A DNA stretch of 64,000 nt from Sphingomonas sp. (GCF_026460985.1 NZ_JAPKNM010000094.1:1-64000), one strand, 5' to 3'. Shown: positions 47,781-57,814, counted from the stretch's first letter. A program made the numbers and translations. Notes: generated by a model from the letters alone, not told the origin.

Positions 47781-47994
47781 CCCGTGACGCGCCTCCATCA
47801 GGTGCCGAACGAGGACGATCGGGCGAGCAAGACGAGTTGGTGCGTTATACGACCCGGATAATGCAGGGCTCGTCTCACCGGGCCTGGACCTTGCGCGCTG
47901 TGCGCTTGTCGCATAGCGGGCCGCCCGCGTAGATCAGCGCGCGCTGGCGCTCGCCGCGCAGCCGGTCGAGGGATCGACCGATCTGGGGGAAGGG

Positions 47995-48720
47995 ATGCCC
48001 ATGCGGTGGTTTTCCTGCGCGGTGTTCTCGGCGGCAATTATCTGTACCCTGGGATGCGCACCGCCCGCCGTCGCGCAATATGTCGGGACGACGGCGCCGC
48101 TCTTTCCGACGATCATGGTTCCGATGTTCCCCGGCGGGAACACGACACCCTTTTCCGGACAATCGAGTGGAGGCGGTTCCTCGCGGGCCGGAACCGGCAG
48201 GACCGCCCCGGCCGCGACGACGATCGTTGCGGGCAGCCGCCCGCAGATCGACATCAACGCGGCCGAGCTTGCTACCCACTTCTCGCCCGACGCCAGGGCG
48301 AAGATGAAGGCCAGCTATCTGCAATCCTTCGACATGTTCCAGAAGCTCCAGCGCAAGCTCGACTTGCCGGACAATGACGTGGCGAACGGCGTGTCGGCCT
48401 ATATCGCGGGCAACTACATGGTGCTGCACGGCATCGAGATCGACGACCCTGTTTTCCTCAAGCTGGTTTCGCAGGTGCGTCGGGGATTGCTCCAGAACCG
48501 GGGATTCCAACGGATCCCGGCGGCGCAAAAGCGCAAGCTGTACGAACAGACCGCGATGGTCGGCATGTTCATGGCGATCACGCAGCTATCCCTGAAGACG
48601 ACGCCGCAGGACCCCAAGGTGCTCGGCAACCTGCGCGATTCCGCGCGGGCGAACCTTAAGCTCATCCTCGGCGAGCGCGCATCGGGCCTGCGGATCGACG
48701 GGGAGGGGATGCACCTCTGA
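47995..48720 (+). CDS. Secreted protein of unknown function (DUF6683-like)
   Basis: N-terminal signal peptide then helical domain AGNYMVLHGIEIDDPVFLKLVSQVRRGL...YEQTAMVGMFMAITQLSL; family recalled, not verified. Confidence 0.65.
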   Translation: MPMRWFSCAVFSAAIICTLGCAPPAVAQYVGTTAPLFPTIMVPMFPGGNTTPFSGQSSGGGSSRAGTGRTAPAATTIVAGSRPQIDINAAELATHFSPDARAKMKASYLQSFDMFQKLQRKLDLPDNDVANGVSAYIAGNYMVLHGIEIDDPVFLKLVSQVRRGLLQNRGFQRIPAAQKRKLYEQTAMVGMFMAITQLSLKTTPQDPKVLGNLRDSARANLKLILGERASGLRIDGEGMHL

Positions 48721-48740
48721 TCAGTGCGGGTCGGCTGCCC

Positions 48741-51446
48741 TCACCGCCGCGCGAGACTGCGTAGCTCGACGAGCGCGGGCTCCAACCCGTCGCCTTCGAC
48801 CCGCACGGTGATCTTACCGCCGCCCGGCTTGGCCCGGACGATCGCCAGCGCCAGCCCGTTAAACGCCTGCCGTTCGTGCGAAGGGAAGGGGACGAAGCTG
48901 GTCGGATCGCCATTGTCGGTGGCGACGATTTCGCCCGGGCCCTCTATCGTGAAGCGCAGCCGGTTGCCCGCGCGCGGGGCGATCCGGCCGTCCTTGTCGA
49001 GCACGCGCGCGGTGACGAACGACAGGTCGCGCCCGTCGCCCGCGATCGCGGTGCGGTCCGCCTCGAGCTGGAGCTTCGCCGGCGCGCCGGCGGTGCGGAC
49101 GCTCGCGGTCGCCCATTCCTTGCCGTCCTTCCAGGTGACGACGCGGATCTCGCCCGGCTCATAGGTCACATAGTCCCAGCGGAAGCGATATTCGTAGGGC
49201 GCGCGCTTGCGCTTGCCCTGCGACTTGCCGTTGACGAACAGCTCCGCTTCGTCGGCCGAGGTGAAGACGTGCACCGGCGTGACTTCGCCCTCGCGCCCCG
49301 GCCAGGTCCAGTGTGGAATGATGTGCGCGAACTTGAGGTCCGGGCGCCAGCGCGCCTGGTAGAGCCAGAAGCGGTCCTTGGGGAAGCCCGCCAGGTCGAT
49401 GATCCCCGAATAGGAGCTGCGCGCATCGTAATAGGGCGTCGGCTCGCCGAGATAATCGAACCCCGACCAGACGAACTCGCCGCCGTTCCACGGATGCTGG
49501 TCGTCGAGCGCGAAGACCCGGTCCGGCGAGGAGCCGAAATCGGAGGCGAACAGCTCATAGGCGCTGACCTGCTTGCTCTTCGGATCGCCCCCGACGCCGG
49601 GACGGACCGGGCCGCTGATCGTGCCGGGCACGGGGAAGAGGAACTCGCCGCGGCTGGAGAGCGCCGAGGCGCTTTCGGTGTGGAAGATCACCTTGTCCGG
49701 GAAGCGCTTGCGGAAGGCCGGATACTCGCTGGGCCGCGAGCGGATGCCATGGCCCTGATAGTTGAGGGTAATGGTGTCGACCACGCCAGGCAGCGGCATG
49801 TCGGCCTTGGCATAGTTCATCGCGGTCATGGTGAGGCGGGTGGGATCCTCCTCGCGCACCATCTGCACCAGCTTGCGGCCGACCGCCGCGCCTTCCTCGC
49901 CGGTATATTGCTCGCCGACTTCGTTGCCGACGCTCCACAGCACGATCGAGGGATGGTTGCGGTCGCGCCGCAGCATCGCGCGCAGGTCCTGCTCGTGCCA
50001 GTCGGGGAAGATCAGGTGGAAGTCGAGCGGGGTCTTCTTGCGTTCCCAGCTGTCGAAGACTTCGTCGATCACCAGGAGGCCCATCCGGTCGGTGAGCTCG
50101 AGCAATTCGGGCGCGGGCGGGTTGTGGCTCATCCGGATCGCGTTGGTGCCCATGTCGCGCAGGATCTCGAGCTGGCGCTCGGCGGCGCGGACGTTGAACG
50201 CGGCGCCGAGCGCGCCGAGATCGTGATGGTTGTTGACCCCGCGGAAGGGCACGTGCTCGCCGTTGACGATCAGCCCCTTGTCGGGATCGAACCGGATCGT
50301 GCGGATGCCGAAGGGGGTCTCCTCGCGATCGAGCAGCTTGCCGCCCTGCGTCACGGTGGTGACGGCGACATAGCGATGGGGCGCCTGGGTCGGGGGTGGG
50401 CCCCACAGGCGCGGATTGACCACCGTCGCCGTGCCTGTCGCGCTCGCGCTGGCCTTGGCCGGGACCGTGAGCGGCGCGTGCGCGATCGTGGCGACCGGCT
50501 TGCCGATCCGCCGCCCCTCGTCATCGAGCGCATAGATCGCTGTGGCGACGTCCACCGTTACCGGCGACGTGCCGTCATTGTCGATCGTCCGCGCCACCTG
50601 CACCGTGGCGCGCTGAGGCGACACTTCGGGCGTGGTGACCGTCGTCCCCCAATGGCCGACATGCACCGGGGCGGTCTTGGTGAGCCAGATGCTGCGATAG
50701 AGCCCACCGCCGGGATACCAGCGCGCGCTTTCGGGGGGATTGTCGAGCCGGATCGCCAGCTGGTTCTCGCCGGTGCGGAGGTACGGCGTCAGGTCGAGCC
50801 GCCAGCTGTTATAGCCATAGGGCCAGCCGCCGACGAGCCGGCCGTTCACCCACACCGTGGCGTAGGACATGGCGCCGTCCACATCGAGGAAGATCGACTT
50901 GCCCGCATCGCGCGGCGCGATGTCGAGCTTGCGGCGATACCAGCCGATGCCCCAGCTCTGCAGCCGGCCCATGCCGCCATAGGGACCCTTTTCGAGGAAG
51001 GGGCCTTCGATCGCCCAGTCGTGCGGCAGCGTGACCTTCTGCCAGCCGCTGTCGTCGAACCCGGCCTGGACATAGGGATGGTCGCCGCCCGGATTGCCCG
51101 CGGGCCGGACATGGCGCCGCGCGGGATCGCGGATGAAGGCGTTTCCGCTGGGCAATATCCACGGCTTCAGCACCTGCCGCCCGGCGGTCGAGACCTGCTC
51201 CGCCGCGTCCGGGCGGGCATCGGCGGCCTTGCCGTCGGCGCTGGTGGTCACGGTGGGGCGCACGTCATAGTCGAGCCCCGCGCCGCTTCCCGCCGGCTCG
51301 CCCTTCGTGAAGCGCCAGCCCTGGTCGAGCGACAGCCGCTCGCGTCCGGCGCCTTGTGCCGATGCCGGCTGGGAGAGGAGCGCGGAAGCCAGGCCGAGGC
51401 CGAGCAATGCGCTGATCAACGGACGCCAGCGCGAGGGGCGGAACAT
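48741..51446 (-). CDS. Glycoside hydrolase family 2 (beta-galactosidase-like)
   Basis: GMGRLQSWGIGWYRRKLDI, FRGVNNHHDLGALG, LWSVGNEVGEQYTG (acid/base), VIFHTESASAL (nucleophile); start MFRPSRW with signal peptide. Confidence 0.92.
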   Translation of the reverse strand: MFRPSRWRPLISALLGLGLASALLSQPASAQGAGRERLSLDQGWRFTKGEPAGSGAGLDYDVRPTVTTSADGKAADARPDAAEQVSTAGRQVLKPWILPSGNAFIRDPARRHVRPAGNPGGDHPYVQAGFDDSGWQKVTLPHDWAIEGPFLEKGPYGGMGRLQSWGIGWYRRKLDIAPRDAGKSIFLDVDGAMSYATVWVNGRLVGGWPYGYNSWRLDLTPYLRTGENQLAIRLDNPPESARWYPGGGLYRSIWLTKTAPVHVGHWGTTVTTPEVSPQRATVQVARTIDNDGTSPVTVDVATAIYALDDEGRRIGKPVATIAHAPLTVPAKASASATGTATVVNPRLWGPPPTQAPHRYVAVTTVTQGGKLLDREETPFGIRTIRFDPDKGLIVNGEHVPFRGVNNHHDLGALGAAFNVRAAERQLEILRDMGTNAIRMSHNPPAPELLELTDRMGLLVIDEVFDSWERKKTPLDFHLIFPDWHEQDLRAMLRRDRNHPSIVLWSVGNEVGEQYTGEEGAAVGRKLVQMVREEDPTRLTMTAMNYAKADMPLPGVVDTITLNYQGHGIRSRPSEYPAFRKRFPDKVIFHTESASALSSRGEFLFPVPGTISGPVRPGVGGDPKSKQVSAYELFASDFGSSPDRVFALDDQHPWNGGEFVWSGFDYLGEPTPYYDARSSYSGIIDLAGFPKDRFWLYQARWRPDLKFAHIIPHWTWPGREGEVTPVHVFTSADEAELFVNGKSQGKRKRAPYEYRFRWDYVTYEPGEIRVVTWKDGKEWATASVRTAGAPAKLQLEADRTAIAGDGRDLSFVTARVLDKDGRIAPRAGNRLRFTIEGPGEIVATDNGDPTSFVPFPSHERQAFNGLALAIVRAKPGGGKITVRVEGDGLEPALVELRSLARR

Positions 51447-51532
51447 GCGCTCTCCTATGGGTATCTCTATTGTATGAGTAATAGCTAGGCGGAGTTGCGG
51501 CGTTCGGTCAAGCCAGGCGGACTGCCACCAAT

Positions 51533-51661
51533 ATCCTCCCCCGCCAGGGGGAGGTGGCGCGCGTAGCGCGTCGGAGGGGGAGGAAGCACGACGGCTTGTT
51601 GGTCGCTTACCTCCCCCTCCGTCAGCCTGCGGCTGACACCTCCCCCTGGCGGAGGAGGATA
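51533..51661. repeat. Nested intergenic inverted repeat
   Basis: Outer arms ATCCTCCCCCGCCAGGGGGAGGTG / CACCTCCCCCTGGCGGAGGAGGAT; inner arms TCGGAGGGGGAGG / CCTCCCCCTCCG; local hairpin GTCAGCCTGCGGCTGAC. Confidence 0.9.
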
Positions 51662-51667
51662 ATCTCG

Positions 51668-53752
51668 TCAGCGATCCGACGCGATCATGGCCGGCGCCGG
51701 CTCGTATCGCCATTCGACGCTGTCGCTGCGTCCGTTGGCGCGAACCTCGATCCGGTTCGCGCCTTCGCGCAGCTTCACCTTCCACTTGGCGATCCGGTCG
51801 CGGGGCGCCAGCGTTCCCACCTCGACGCCGTTCAGGAGCAATGTCGCGGAATCGCCGTTGGTATAGGCCTTCACCTCGGCCTCGGGCTGGCGGCGAAGGT
51901 CGAGGCGGCGGCTGGTGATGTGGACCATCGGCTCGGCCGACCAATTGGCCTGGTACCAATAATAGGCGTCCTTGCGCGTCCGGCGATCATAGGTGACCAG
52001 CCCCTTGTCGTTGATCCCGCGCCGGTCGCCTTCGTGCCGCCCCGCCGAGGCGAAGTCGAACGCCACCCAGACGAAGCTCGCGAAGATGTAGGGCTTGTCG
52101 GCGATCTCGAGCCAGTTCCGCTCGTGATAGTCGGTCTGATATTGCTCGGGATGCCAGCCCGAGGCGGGCTCGACCGGCCCCGGTGGGTCCGCCTGGTGCA
52201 CGATGCTCGCCCCCGCGCCATATTCGCTGATCGCGAAGGCGCGGGTGCCATGCGCGGCGTGGAAGCCGCTCGCCCATCCGCCCAGGGTCTGGCCGTTCTG
52301 GTCCTTGTACCAGCCGAAATAGCGGTTGAAGCCGATCACGTCGCTGACCATCGCCTTGGGGTGATCGTCGGCCTGGCAGCAATGGGCGTAGGCGGTCGGC
52401 CGGCTGGGATCGGCCTGTTTCGCCACCTGCTGGAGCTCCGTGAGCACCCGCGCGACGCGCGGATCGTCGGCATAGACTTCGTTGCCGAGCCCCCAGACCA
52501 TCACCGAGGGATGGTTGTAGGTCTGGGCGATGAGCTCGCGTAGCTGCTGCGCGGCATTGGCGCGGAATTCGGGCGTGTCCTCGATCTCGGCGACCACGCC
52601 GACTTCGGTCCAGACGCCGAGGCCGAGCCGATCGGCTTCGTCATAGGCCGCCTGTGGGTGCTGGAAATGGGCGAAGCGCACCCCGGTCGACCCCATCTCG
52701 CGCAGGATCGCCAGGTCCTCCGCGACCTGCGCGCGGCTTACCGCGGTCCCGATCCCCGGCCGCGCGTTGAGCTGGAGGTTCGCGCCGCGCAGCGGATAGG
52801 GTTTGCCGTTGAGGATGAAACCGTCGGCCGGGTCGATGCGGAAGGTGCGGATGCCGAGCGGCACCGTCACTTCGTCGCCCGCCGGTCCGATGCGCGCGAC
52901 GACGCGGTACAGATAGGGGTCGCGCACGCCGTCCCACAGCCGCGGCGCGGCGATCGTGCCCCGCAGGACGAGCGGTTCGGTCCCTTTCGCGGGCACGTTC
53001 ACCGAGCCGGACAGGACCGCCACCTCGCGTCCCTCGGCATCGAGCACGCGGCTGGAGACCCGCACGCGGCGGCGGGTGTTGCTCGCGTTGGAGATGCGCG
53101 CGGTGAGCGAGATCGCGGCGCTTCCGGCCTCGATGCGATCGGCGCGGGCGTAGATTCCGGGCCCGCCGAAATCCATCATGTCGAAATGCAGGTCGTCGGT
53201 CTCGATCAGCGAGACCGGGCGATAGAGCCCGCCGAAGATCGTGAAGTCCCCGCCTAGAGGCGCGACACGCCGCGTCGCCCCGTTGTCGACGCGGACCGCG
53301 AGAAGGTTGCGCCCCGGCACCAGCGCGTCGGTGATGTCGAAGCGGAAGGCGGCGTGCCCGCCCTCGTGGCGGCCGACGCGCTTTCCGTTGAGCCAGATGT
53401 CGGCGATGGTCGCGGCGCCGTCGAACTGGAGGAACAGCCTCCGGCCTGGCCGGGGCGCTGCGACCATGACCTCGCGGCGATACCAGGCCGGGCCGCGATA
53501 GTAATTTCCGTCTCCCTCCTCGGCGGCGTCGAAGCTGTGGGGGAGGGTGGTCTTGGTCCAGTCCTTGTCGTCAAGGTCCGGTGCCTGGGCATTCGGCGGA
53601 TCGCCGCGCGTGAAGCGCCAGCCGGCATCGAGGATGAGGACGCCGCGGGACTGGCTCGGCAGAGCGGGCTGTGCGCTCGCCGCGCCCGCGGCGAGCAGCA
53701 GGCAGGCGAAGAACATCATGATCGATCGCGAAATTGCCGGCCCCACGCGCAT
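51668..53752 (-). CDS. Glycoside hydrolase family 2 (beta-galactosidase/glucuronidase-like)
   Basis: NYYRGPAWYRREV, LRGANLQLNARPG, VMVWGLGNEVYADDP, AFAISEYGAGAS. Confidence 0.92.
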   Translation of the reverse strand: MRVGPAISRSIMMFFACLLLAAGAASAQPALPSQSRGVLILDAGWRFTRGDPPNAQAPDLDDKDWTKTTLPHSFDAAEEGDGNYYRGPAWYRREVMVAAPRPGRRLFLQFDGAATIADIWLNGKRVGRHEGGHAAFRFDITDALVPGRNLLAVRVDNGATRRVAPLGGDFTIFGGLYRPVSLIETDDLHFDMMDFGGPGIYARADRIEAGSAAISLTARISNASNTRRRVRVSSRVLDAEGREVAVLSGSVNVPAKGTEPLVLRGTIAAPRLWDGVRDPYLYRVVARIGPAGDEVTVPLGIRTFRIDPADGFILNGKPYPLRGANLQLNARPGIGTAVSRAQVAEDLAILREMGSTGVRFAHFQHPQAAYDEADRLGLGVWTEVGVVAEIEDTPEFRANAAQQLRELIAQTYNHPSVMVWGLGNEVYADDPRVARVLTELQQVAKQADPSRPTAYAHCCQADDHPKAMVSDVIGFNRYFGWYKDQNGQTLGGWASGFHAAHGTRAFAISEYGAGASIVHQADPPGPVEPASGWHPEQYQTDYHERNWLEIADKPYIFASFVWVAFDFASAGRHEGDRRGINDKGLVTYDRRTRKDAYYWYQANWSAEPMVHITSRRLDLRRQPEAEVKAYTNGDSATLLLNGVEVGTLAPRDRIAKWKVKLREGANRIEVRANGRSDSVEWRYEPAPAMIASDR

Positions 53753-53808
53753 CCCCTCCCTGCGGAAGTCGTCGCTTCTAGAGCATCTCCGGATCGGGTG
53801 GAATCATC

Positions 53809-56379
53809 TCACCCGTTCGTTCTCGCCGCCGGAGGGCCGGCCCCCACGAGCGCGTTGAGGTCGTTCAGGGCAAGCACCATGCCGAGTCCGTGCGGGCCGG
53901 CGATGTAGCGCGGCTGCCAGATCGGGTGGAATTTGGACTTATAGTCCCTGAGGCCCCGGAAGCCGTAGAAGCGCTCGCCATGGTTGAACATCAGCGCCGC
54001 CGCCTTGGCCCAGCCGGGGGCGAGTGGGCGCGCGGCGATGCCCGACAAGGGCGCCAGGCCGAGCGAGAAGCGGGCATAGCCCCGCTCCCTGGCCCAGAGC
54101 ATGAGACGGACGAACAGGAAGTCCATCGTCCCTGAAGGCGTATCGTCGCGGTGGCGCATCAGGTCGATCGAGATCTCGCTTTTGTCCGCCGTCGCCCAGA
54201 TGTTCGCGAAGGCAAGCGCCTCGCCGTCGCGGCGGATCACCGCGCAAGGGAATTCGGCGAGATAGACGGAATCGAACCTGCCGAGGCTGAAGCCCTTCTC
54301 CGACGGTCCCTTGCGCGCAAGCCAGGCGGCCGAGATCGGCGCGAGCTCGGGGATCAACGCCGGCACCTCGGCGACGGGAACGATCTCGAGCGCGAGCCCT
54401 TCGCGCTCCGCCCGGGCGTCCGCCTGGCGCAGCGAACGCATCGCGCTCCCGTCGAGCGAGAAATCGGCTAGGTCGACGATCGCCTCCTCGCCATATTTCA
54501 CCACCTGGAGGCCGAGCTCGACCGCGAGCGCGAGCGCGTCGATGCTGATCTCGTAGAGGAGCAGGCGGCCCTGCGCGGCGTCGGCCATCGCGCGGATCTC
54601 CCACAGCAGGTCCGCCCACTCCGCGCGGGGGCCGACCGGATCGGCCATCACGATCCAGCTCGCGCCCTTGACCTGGTACATCAGGAAAGCGTCGCCCGAG
54701 GCGGAGACCAGGAAACGCTTGTCCCCCGCCAGCGCGAGCATCGCATCGGCGCGCCGCGCGGAGGAAAGGAGCGGCCGGATCGCGCCGATATCGGTCGCCC
54801 CGGGCGGCGCGGCGACGCGCGCGGGCGCGAAGAGCCGCCAGAGCGCGATCGCGGCGAGGAAGAGGCTGGCGGCGAGCGAGGCGCGCAGGAAGCGCGAGGC
54901 GTTGCCGTGCAGCGCGAACTCCCACCAGAGCTGGTCCTTGTAGGCGACATGCTTGTAGGCGAACAGGCCGACCCAGACCGCCACCGCCAGCATCGCGCCG
55001 ACCGCCGCGATCCAGGCGATCGACAGCGGCTGGGCGGTGAGCGCGGTGCGGCGGTAAAAGGCCGGGCGGGTCCATTGCAGCAGTGCCGCGATGCCGAGGC
55101 AGACCAGCGCCTCCTCATAGTCGATGCCCTTGGCCAGCGAGAACAGGGCACCGGCGAGCAGCAGCGCGCGCGCCGCCACGAAGGCGCCGTCGAGGCGGCG
55201 GTAGAGTCCGGGGGCGAGCAGCACGAGGCCGGTGCCGGCCAGGCTCGCGACGATGTGCGAGGCTTCGATGAACGGCAGCGGCACGAAGGCGTGCAGCGCG
55301 TGGAGCCGCGTGGGCACGGCGGGAAGCGAGCCCGAGAGGAGCAGGACGGCGCCGCCCGCGACGCTCGCCGCGGCCAGGGCCAGCGGCGCGACGCCGGAGA
55401 CGAGCGCGCGAGCGCCGGTCATGGCGCGGGCGGCGGGCGCGCGCCAATGCCGACCTTCGCTCGCGAGGAGCAGGAGGACGCCCAGCCCCAGCGGCAGCAG
55501 GTAATAGAGCAAACGATAGACGATCAGCGCCGCGAACAGGCTGGTCTTGTCGCCGGGCAGCGCGGCGATCAGCACCGCCTCGAACACGCCCACGCCGCCC
55601 GGCACATGGCTCAGCAGGGCGACGACCAGGGCGAGTGCGTAGGCGAGGACGAAGGCGGGGAGCATCGCCGGATCGGCGCCGGGCACGAGCACGAACAGGG
55701 CCGCGCTGGCGGCGGCGAGGTCCAGCGCCGCGACGCCATATTGCGCGAGCGCCTGGGGCGCGCTGGGCAGCGGGAGCGTCCAGCCGAACAGGCGCAGCGT
55801 CCGCGGTCCGCGGGCGCAGAGGAGCACGAAGCCGGCGCCGAGCGCGAGGATCGCGGCGCCGAGCGCCTGGGCCAGGGGATGCGCCACCGACAGGCCGGCG
55901 ATCGCGACCGGGCCCTGGTGGAGCAGCAAGGCGAGGCCGGCGACGAGGAAGACGCCCATCCAGAAGGTCGCCGATGCGATAGCGATGACTCGCGCCACGT
56001 CGGAGCCGTCGAGCCCGGCGGCGGTGTAGACGCGATAGCGGGCCGAGCCTCCGGTCAGCCAGCCCAGGCCGAGATTGTGGCTGAGCGTGTAGCTGGTGAA
56101 CGAGGCGAGCGCGGCGGTGCGCCAGGGCAGCGGCCGCCCGATGATCCTGAGCGCCAGCAGGTCGTAGAAGGTCAGCGCCAGGTAGCTGGCCGCGGTGAAG
56201 GCGAGGCAGAGCGCGATCCGCGACGGCGCGATCGATTCCAGCACGGGCCGCAGGTCGCGCAGATGGATTTCGCGGGTCAGGTGATGGAGCGCGGCGAGGC
56301 CCAGCGCGAGCACGAGGAGCATGACCGCGAGCGTGAGGCCCGTGCGATGGCGCGCCAGCCGGGTCGCGAAGCCGCTCAC
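53809..56379 (-). CDS. mprF: Bifunctional lysylphosphatidylglycerol flippase/synthetase MprF-like
   Basis: N-terminal multi-TM flippase domain, C-terminal DUF2156 domain (GEEAIVDLADFSLDGSAMRSLRQADARAEREGL, FYGFRGLRDYKSKFHPIWQPRYIA); GTG start overlaps upstream stop. Confidence 0.9.
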   Translation of the reverse strand: MSGFATRLARHRTGLTLAVMLLVLALGLAALHHLTREIHLRDLRPVLESIAPSRIALCLAFTAASYLALTFYDLLALRIIGRPLPWRTAALASFTSYTLSHNLGLGWLTGGSARYRVYTAAGLDGSDVARVIAIASATFWMGVFLVAGLALLLHQGPVAIAGLSVAHPLAQALGAAILALGAGFVLLCARGPRTLRLFGWTLPLPSAPQALAQYGVAALDLAAASAALFVLVPGADPAMLPAFVLAYALALVVALLSHVPGGVGVFEAVLIAALPGDKTSLFAALIVYRLLYYLLPLGLGVLLLLASEGRHWRAPAARAMTGARALVSGVAPLALAAASVAGGAVLLLSGSLPAVPTRLHALHAFVPLPFIEASHIVASLAGTGLVLLAPGLYRRLDGAFVAARALLLAGALFSLAKGIDYEEALVCLGIAALLQWTRPAFYRRTALTAQPLSIAWIAAVGAMLAVAVWVGLFAYKHVAYKDQLWWEFALHGNASRFLRASLAASLFLAAIALWRLFAPARVAAPPGATDIGAIRPLLSSARRADAMLALAGDKRFLVSASGDAFLMYQVKGASWIVMADPVGPRAEWADLLWEIRAMADAAQGRLLLYEISIDALALAVELGLQVVKYGEEAIVDLADFSLDGSAMRSLRQADARAEREGLALEIVPVAEVPALIPELAPISAAWLARKGPSEKGFSLGRFDSVYLAEFPCAVIRRDGEALAFANIWATADKSEISIDLMRHRDDTPSGTMDFLFVRLMLWARERGYARFSLGLAPLSGIAARPLAPGWAKAAALMFNHGERFYGFRGLRDYKSKFHPIWQPRYIAGPHGLGMVLALNDLNALVGAGPPAARTNG

Positions 56380-57134
56380 CGCGCGAGCGCCGCGTCGATG
56401 GCCTGTTTCAGGACGGCGTGCACTGCGCCGACATCGCGCCGCATCGGGTGTCCGCCGGGCAGTGCCACCCGCCGCACGTTCGGCAGGGCGAGCAACGGGC
56501 AGAGACTGTCCGTCTCCTCCTCGCCATGGATGCAGAGCACCGGGACCCAGTCCAGCTGCCGCGCGGTGGAAAGCGCCGGCGCATCGGAGGGCGCGAGGTT
56601 GAACAGTTCGGCGGGCGAGGCGCGATATTCGATCGTGTCGAGCGGGACGATCAGCGCGACCATCGCGACCTTGTCGCGCAGTTCCCGGGGCAGCGCGGGC
56701 AGCCCCGCCTGGAGCATGTCGGCTCCGAACGACTGACCGATGAGCACGACCCGCCGTGCGCCGGGCAGCGCCAGCGCGCGCCGCGTCGCCTCGGCGATCA
56801 GCGCCTCGTTCTCGGCCGGGCTGCGCCGGGTGCGGAAATAGGTGAGCGAGTTGACCCCGATCACCGGGATGCCGTCGGCGGCGAGGCGTGCCGCGATCTG
56901 CGGGCCCATGCCGATCTTGAAGCCCATGTCGCCGGAAAGCAGCACCGCGGCGAGCCCGCGTTCGGCCGGCGCCGGCCGGCCGGTAGCGGGGACCGGCATG
57001 AAGACCGCTCCGCCGAAATAGCCGATATAGCCCATGAAGCCGATCAGCAGCGCCACGATCACGGCGAGCGACGCCAGTCCGCCGAGCAGCCAAGGTTTCC
57101 GCACGCGCGTCTCCCGCCGATTGCGCTGCAGCAT
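56376..57134 (-). CDS. VirJ/AcvB family alpha/beta hydrolase
   Basis: LLSGDMGFKIGMGPQIAARLAADGIPVIGVNSLTYFRTRRSP, nucleophile elbow GQSFGADML, LALPNVRRVALPGGHPMRRD. Confidence 0.9.
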   Translation of the reverse strand: MLQRNRRETRVRKPWLLGGLASLAVIVALLIGFMGYIGYFGGAVFMPVPATGRPAPAERGLAAVLLSGDMGFKIGMGPQIAARLAADGIPVIGVNSLTYFRTRRSPAENEALIAEATRRALALPGARRVVLIGQSFGADMLQAGLPALPRELRDKVAMVALIVPLDTIEYRASPAELFNLAPSDAPALSTARQLDWVPVLCIHGEEETDSLCPLLALPNVRRVALPGGHPMRRDVGAVHAVLKQAIDAALAR

Positions 57135-57204
57135 GGCGCAAGTCGCGAGCGGGTCAAACGGTCTTTTCGGTGCGCGTCGGTCCAGGCGCGGCGTTCACGC
57201 GCCG

Positions 57205-57666
57205 TCACCGCGTGATGCGGACATTCTCCTCGGTGCCGGTGACGCGGACGCGGTCGCCGCGCCGGAAATCGCGGACGTCGCCCGGCTGGACGACGGCAAT
57301 CGTGCTGCCGGAATCGAGATGGACGGTGATCTCGACGCCCTGGGTGCGGGTCGATCCCTGCACCGCGCTGCCGATCGCGCCGCCCGCGACCGTCCCGGCC
57401 ACCGCGCCGGCGACGTTGGCGGCGGTGCTGCGGCCGATATGGGCGCCGCCGATGCCGCCCAGCACGCCACCGGTGATCGCGCCGAGCCGGGTCTGGCCCG
57501 GCCGGATCTCGACGGCGCGGGCGCTTTCGACCGTGCCGAACTCGACCGGTACCGCGCGCATCGTCTCGTCGCGGGAGAAGGTGTTGGGCGAGGGCTGGGG
57601 CGTGCAGGCGCCGACCAGACCTATGCCGGCCGCGGCGAGAACGGGAATCCAGGCGGGGGATTTCAT
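57205..57666 (-). CDS. Glycine-zipper outer membrane lipoprotein (SlyB-like)
   Basis: Lipobox region IGLVGACTPQP; RLGAITGGVLGGIGGAHIGRSTAANVAGAVAGTVAGGAIG. Confidence 0.87.
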   Translation of the reverse strand: MKSPAWIPVLAAAGIGLVGACTPQPSPNTFSRDETMRAVPVEFGTVESARAVEIRPGQTRLGAITGGVLGGIGGAHIGRSTAANVAGAVAGTVAGGAIGSAVQGSTRTQGVEITVHLDSGSTIAVVQPGDVRDFRRGDRVRVTGTEENVRITR

Positions 57667-57769
57667 GGCGACCTCCTTGGGCTTCCCCTCCGCATTTACG
57701 CGGATGCCCTAGGCCGACGAATGGCATCTATCCCCGGGATTCGCGCATATTTCCCCTGAGAGGAAAGCC

Positions 57770-57797
57770 GGGGCCGCGGAACATTCTCCGCGGCCCC
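57770..57797 (-). terminator. Terminator-like hairpin after minus-strand TBDR
   Basis: GGGGCCGCGGA-ACATTC-TCCGCGGCCCC, 18 bp beyond the TBDR stop. Confidence 0.7.
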
Positions 57798-57814
57798 GCC
57801 AGTCGCTTGCGCGG

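Noticed and set aside
48876-51488. 870-aa plus-strand ORF
   Set aside because: Antisense to the GH2 gene.
51447-51959. N-terminal extension of the GH2 ORF to 51959
   Set aside because: Reads through the intergenic repeat and into the next gene; signal peptide MFRPSRWRPLISALLGLGLASALLSQPASA defines the start.
54907-56736. 609-aa plus-strand ORF
   Set aside because: Antisense to the MprF gene; Gln/Arg/Glu-rich shadow.
56380-57141. N-terminal extension of the 1110-aa MprF ORF
   Set aside because: Out-of-frame reading of the VirJ/AcvB gene; real MprF start is the GTG at 56379.
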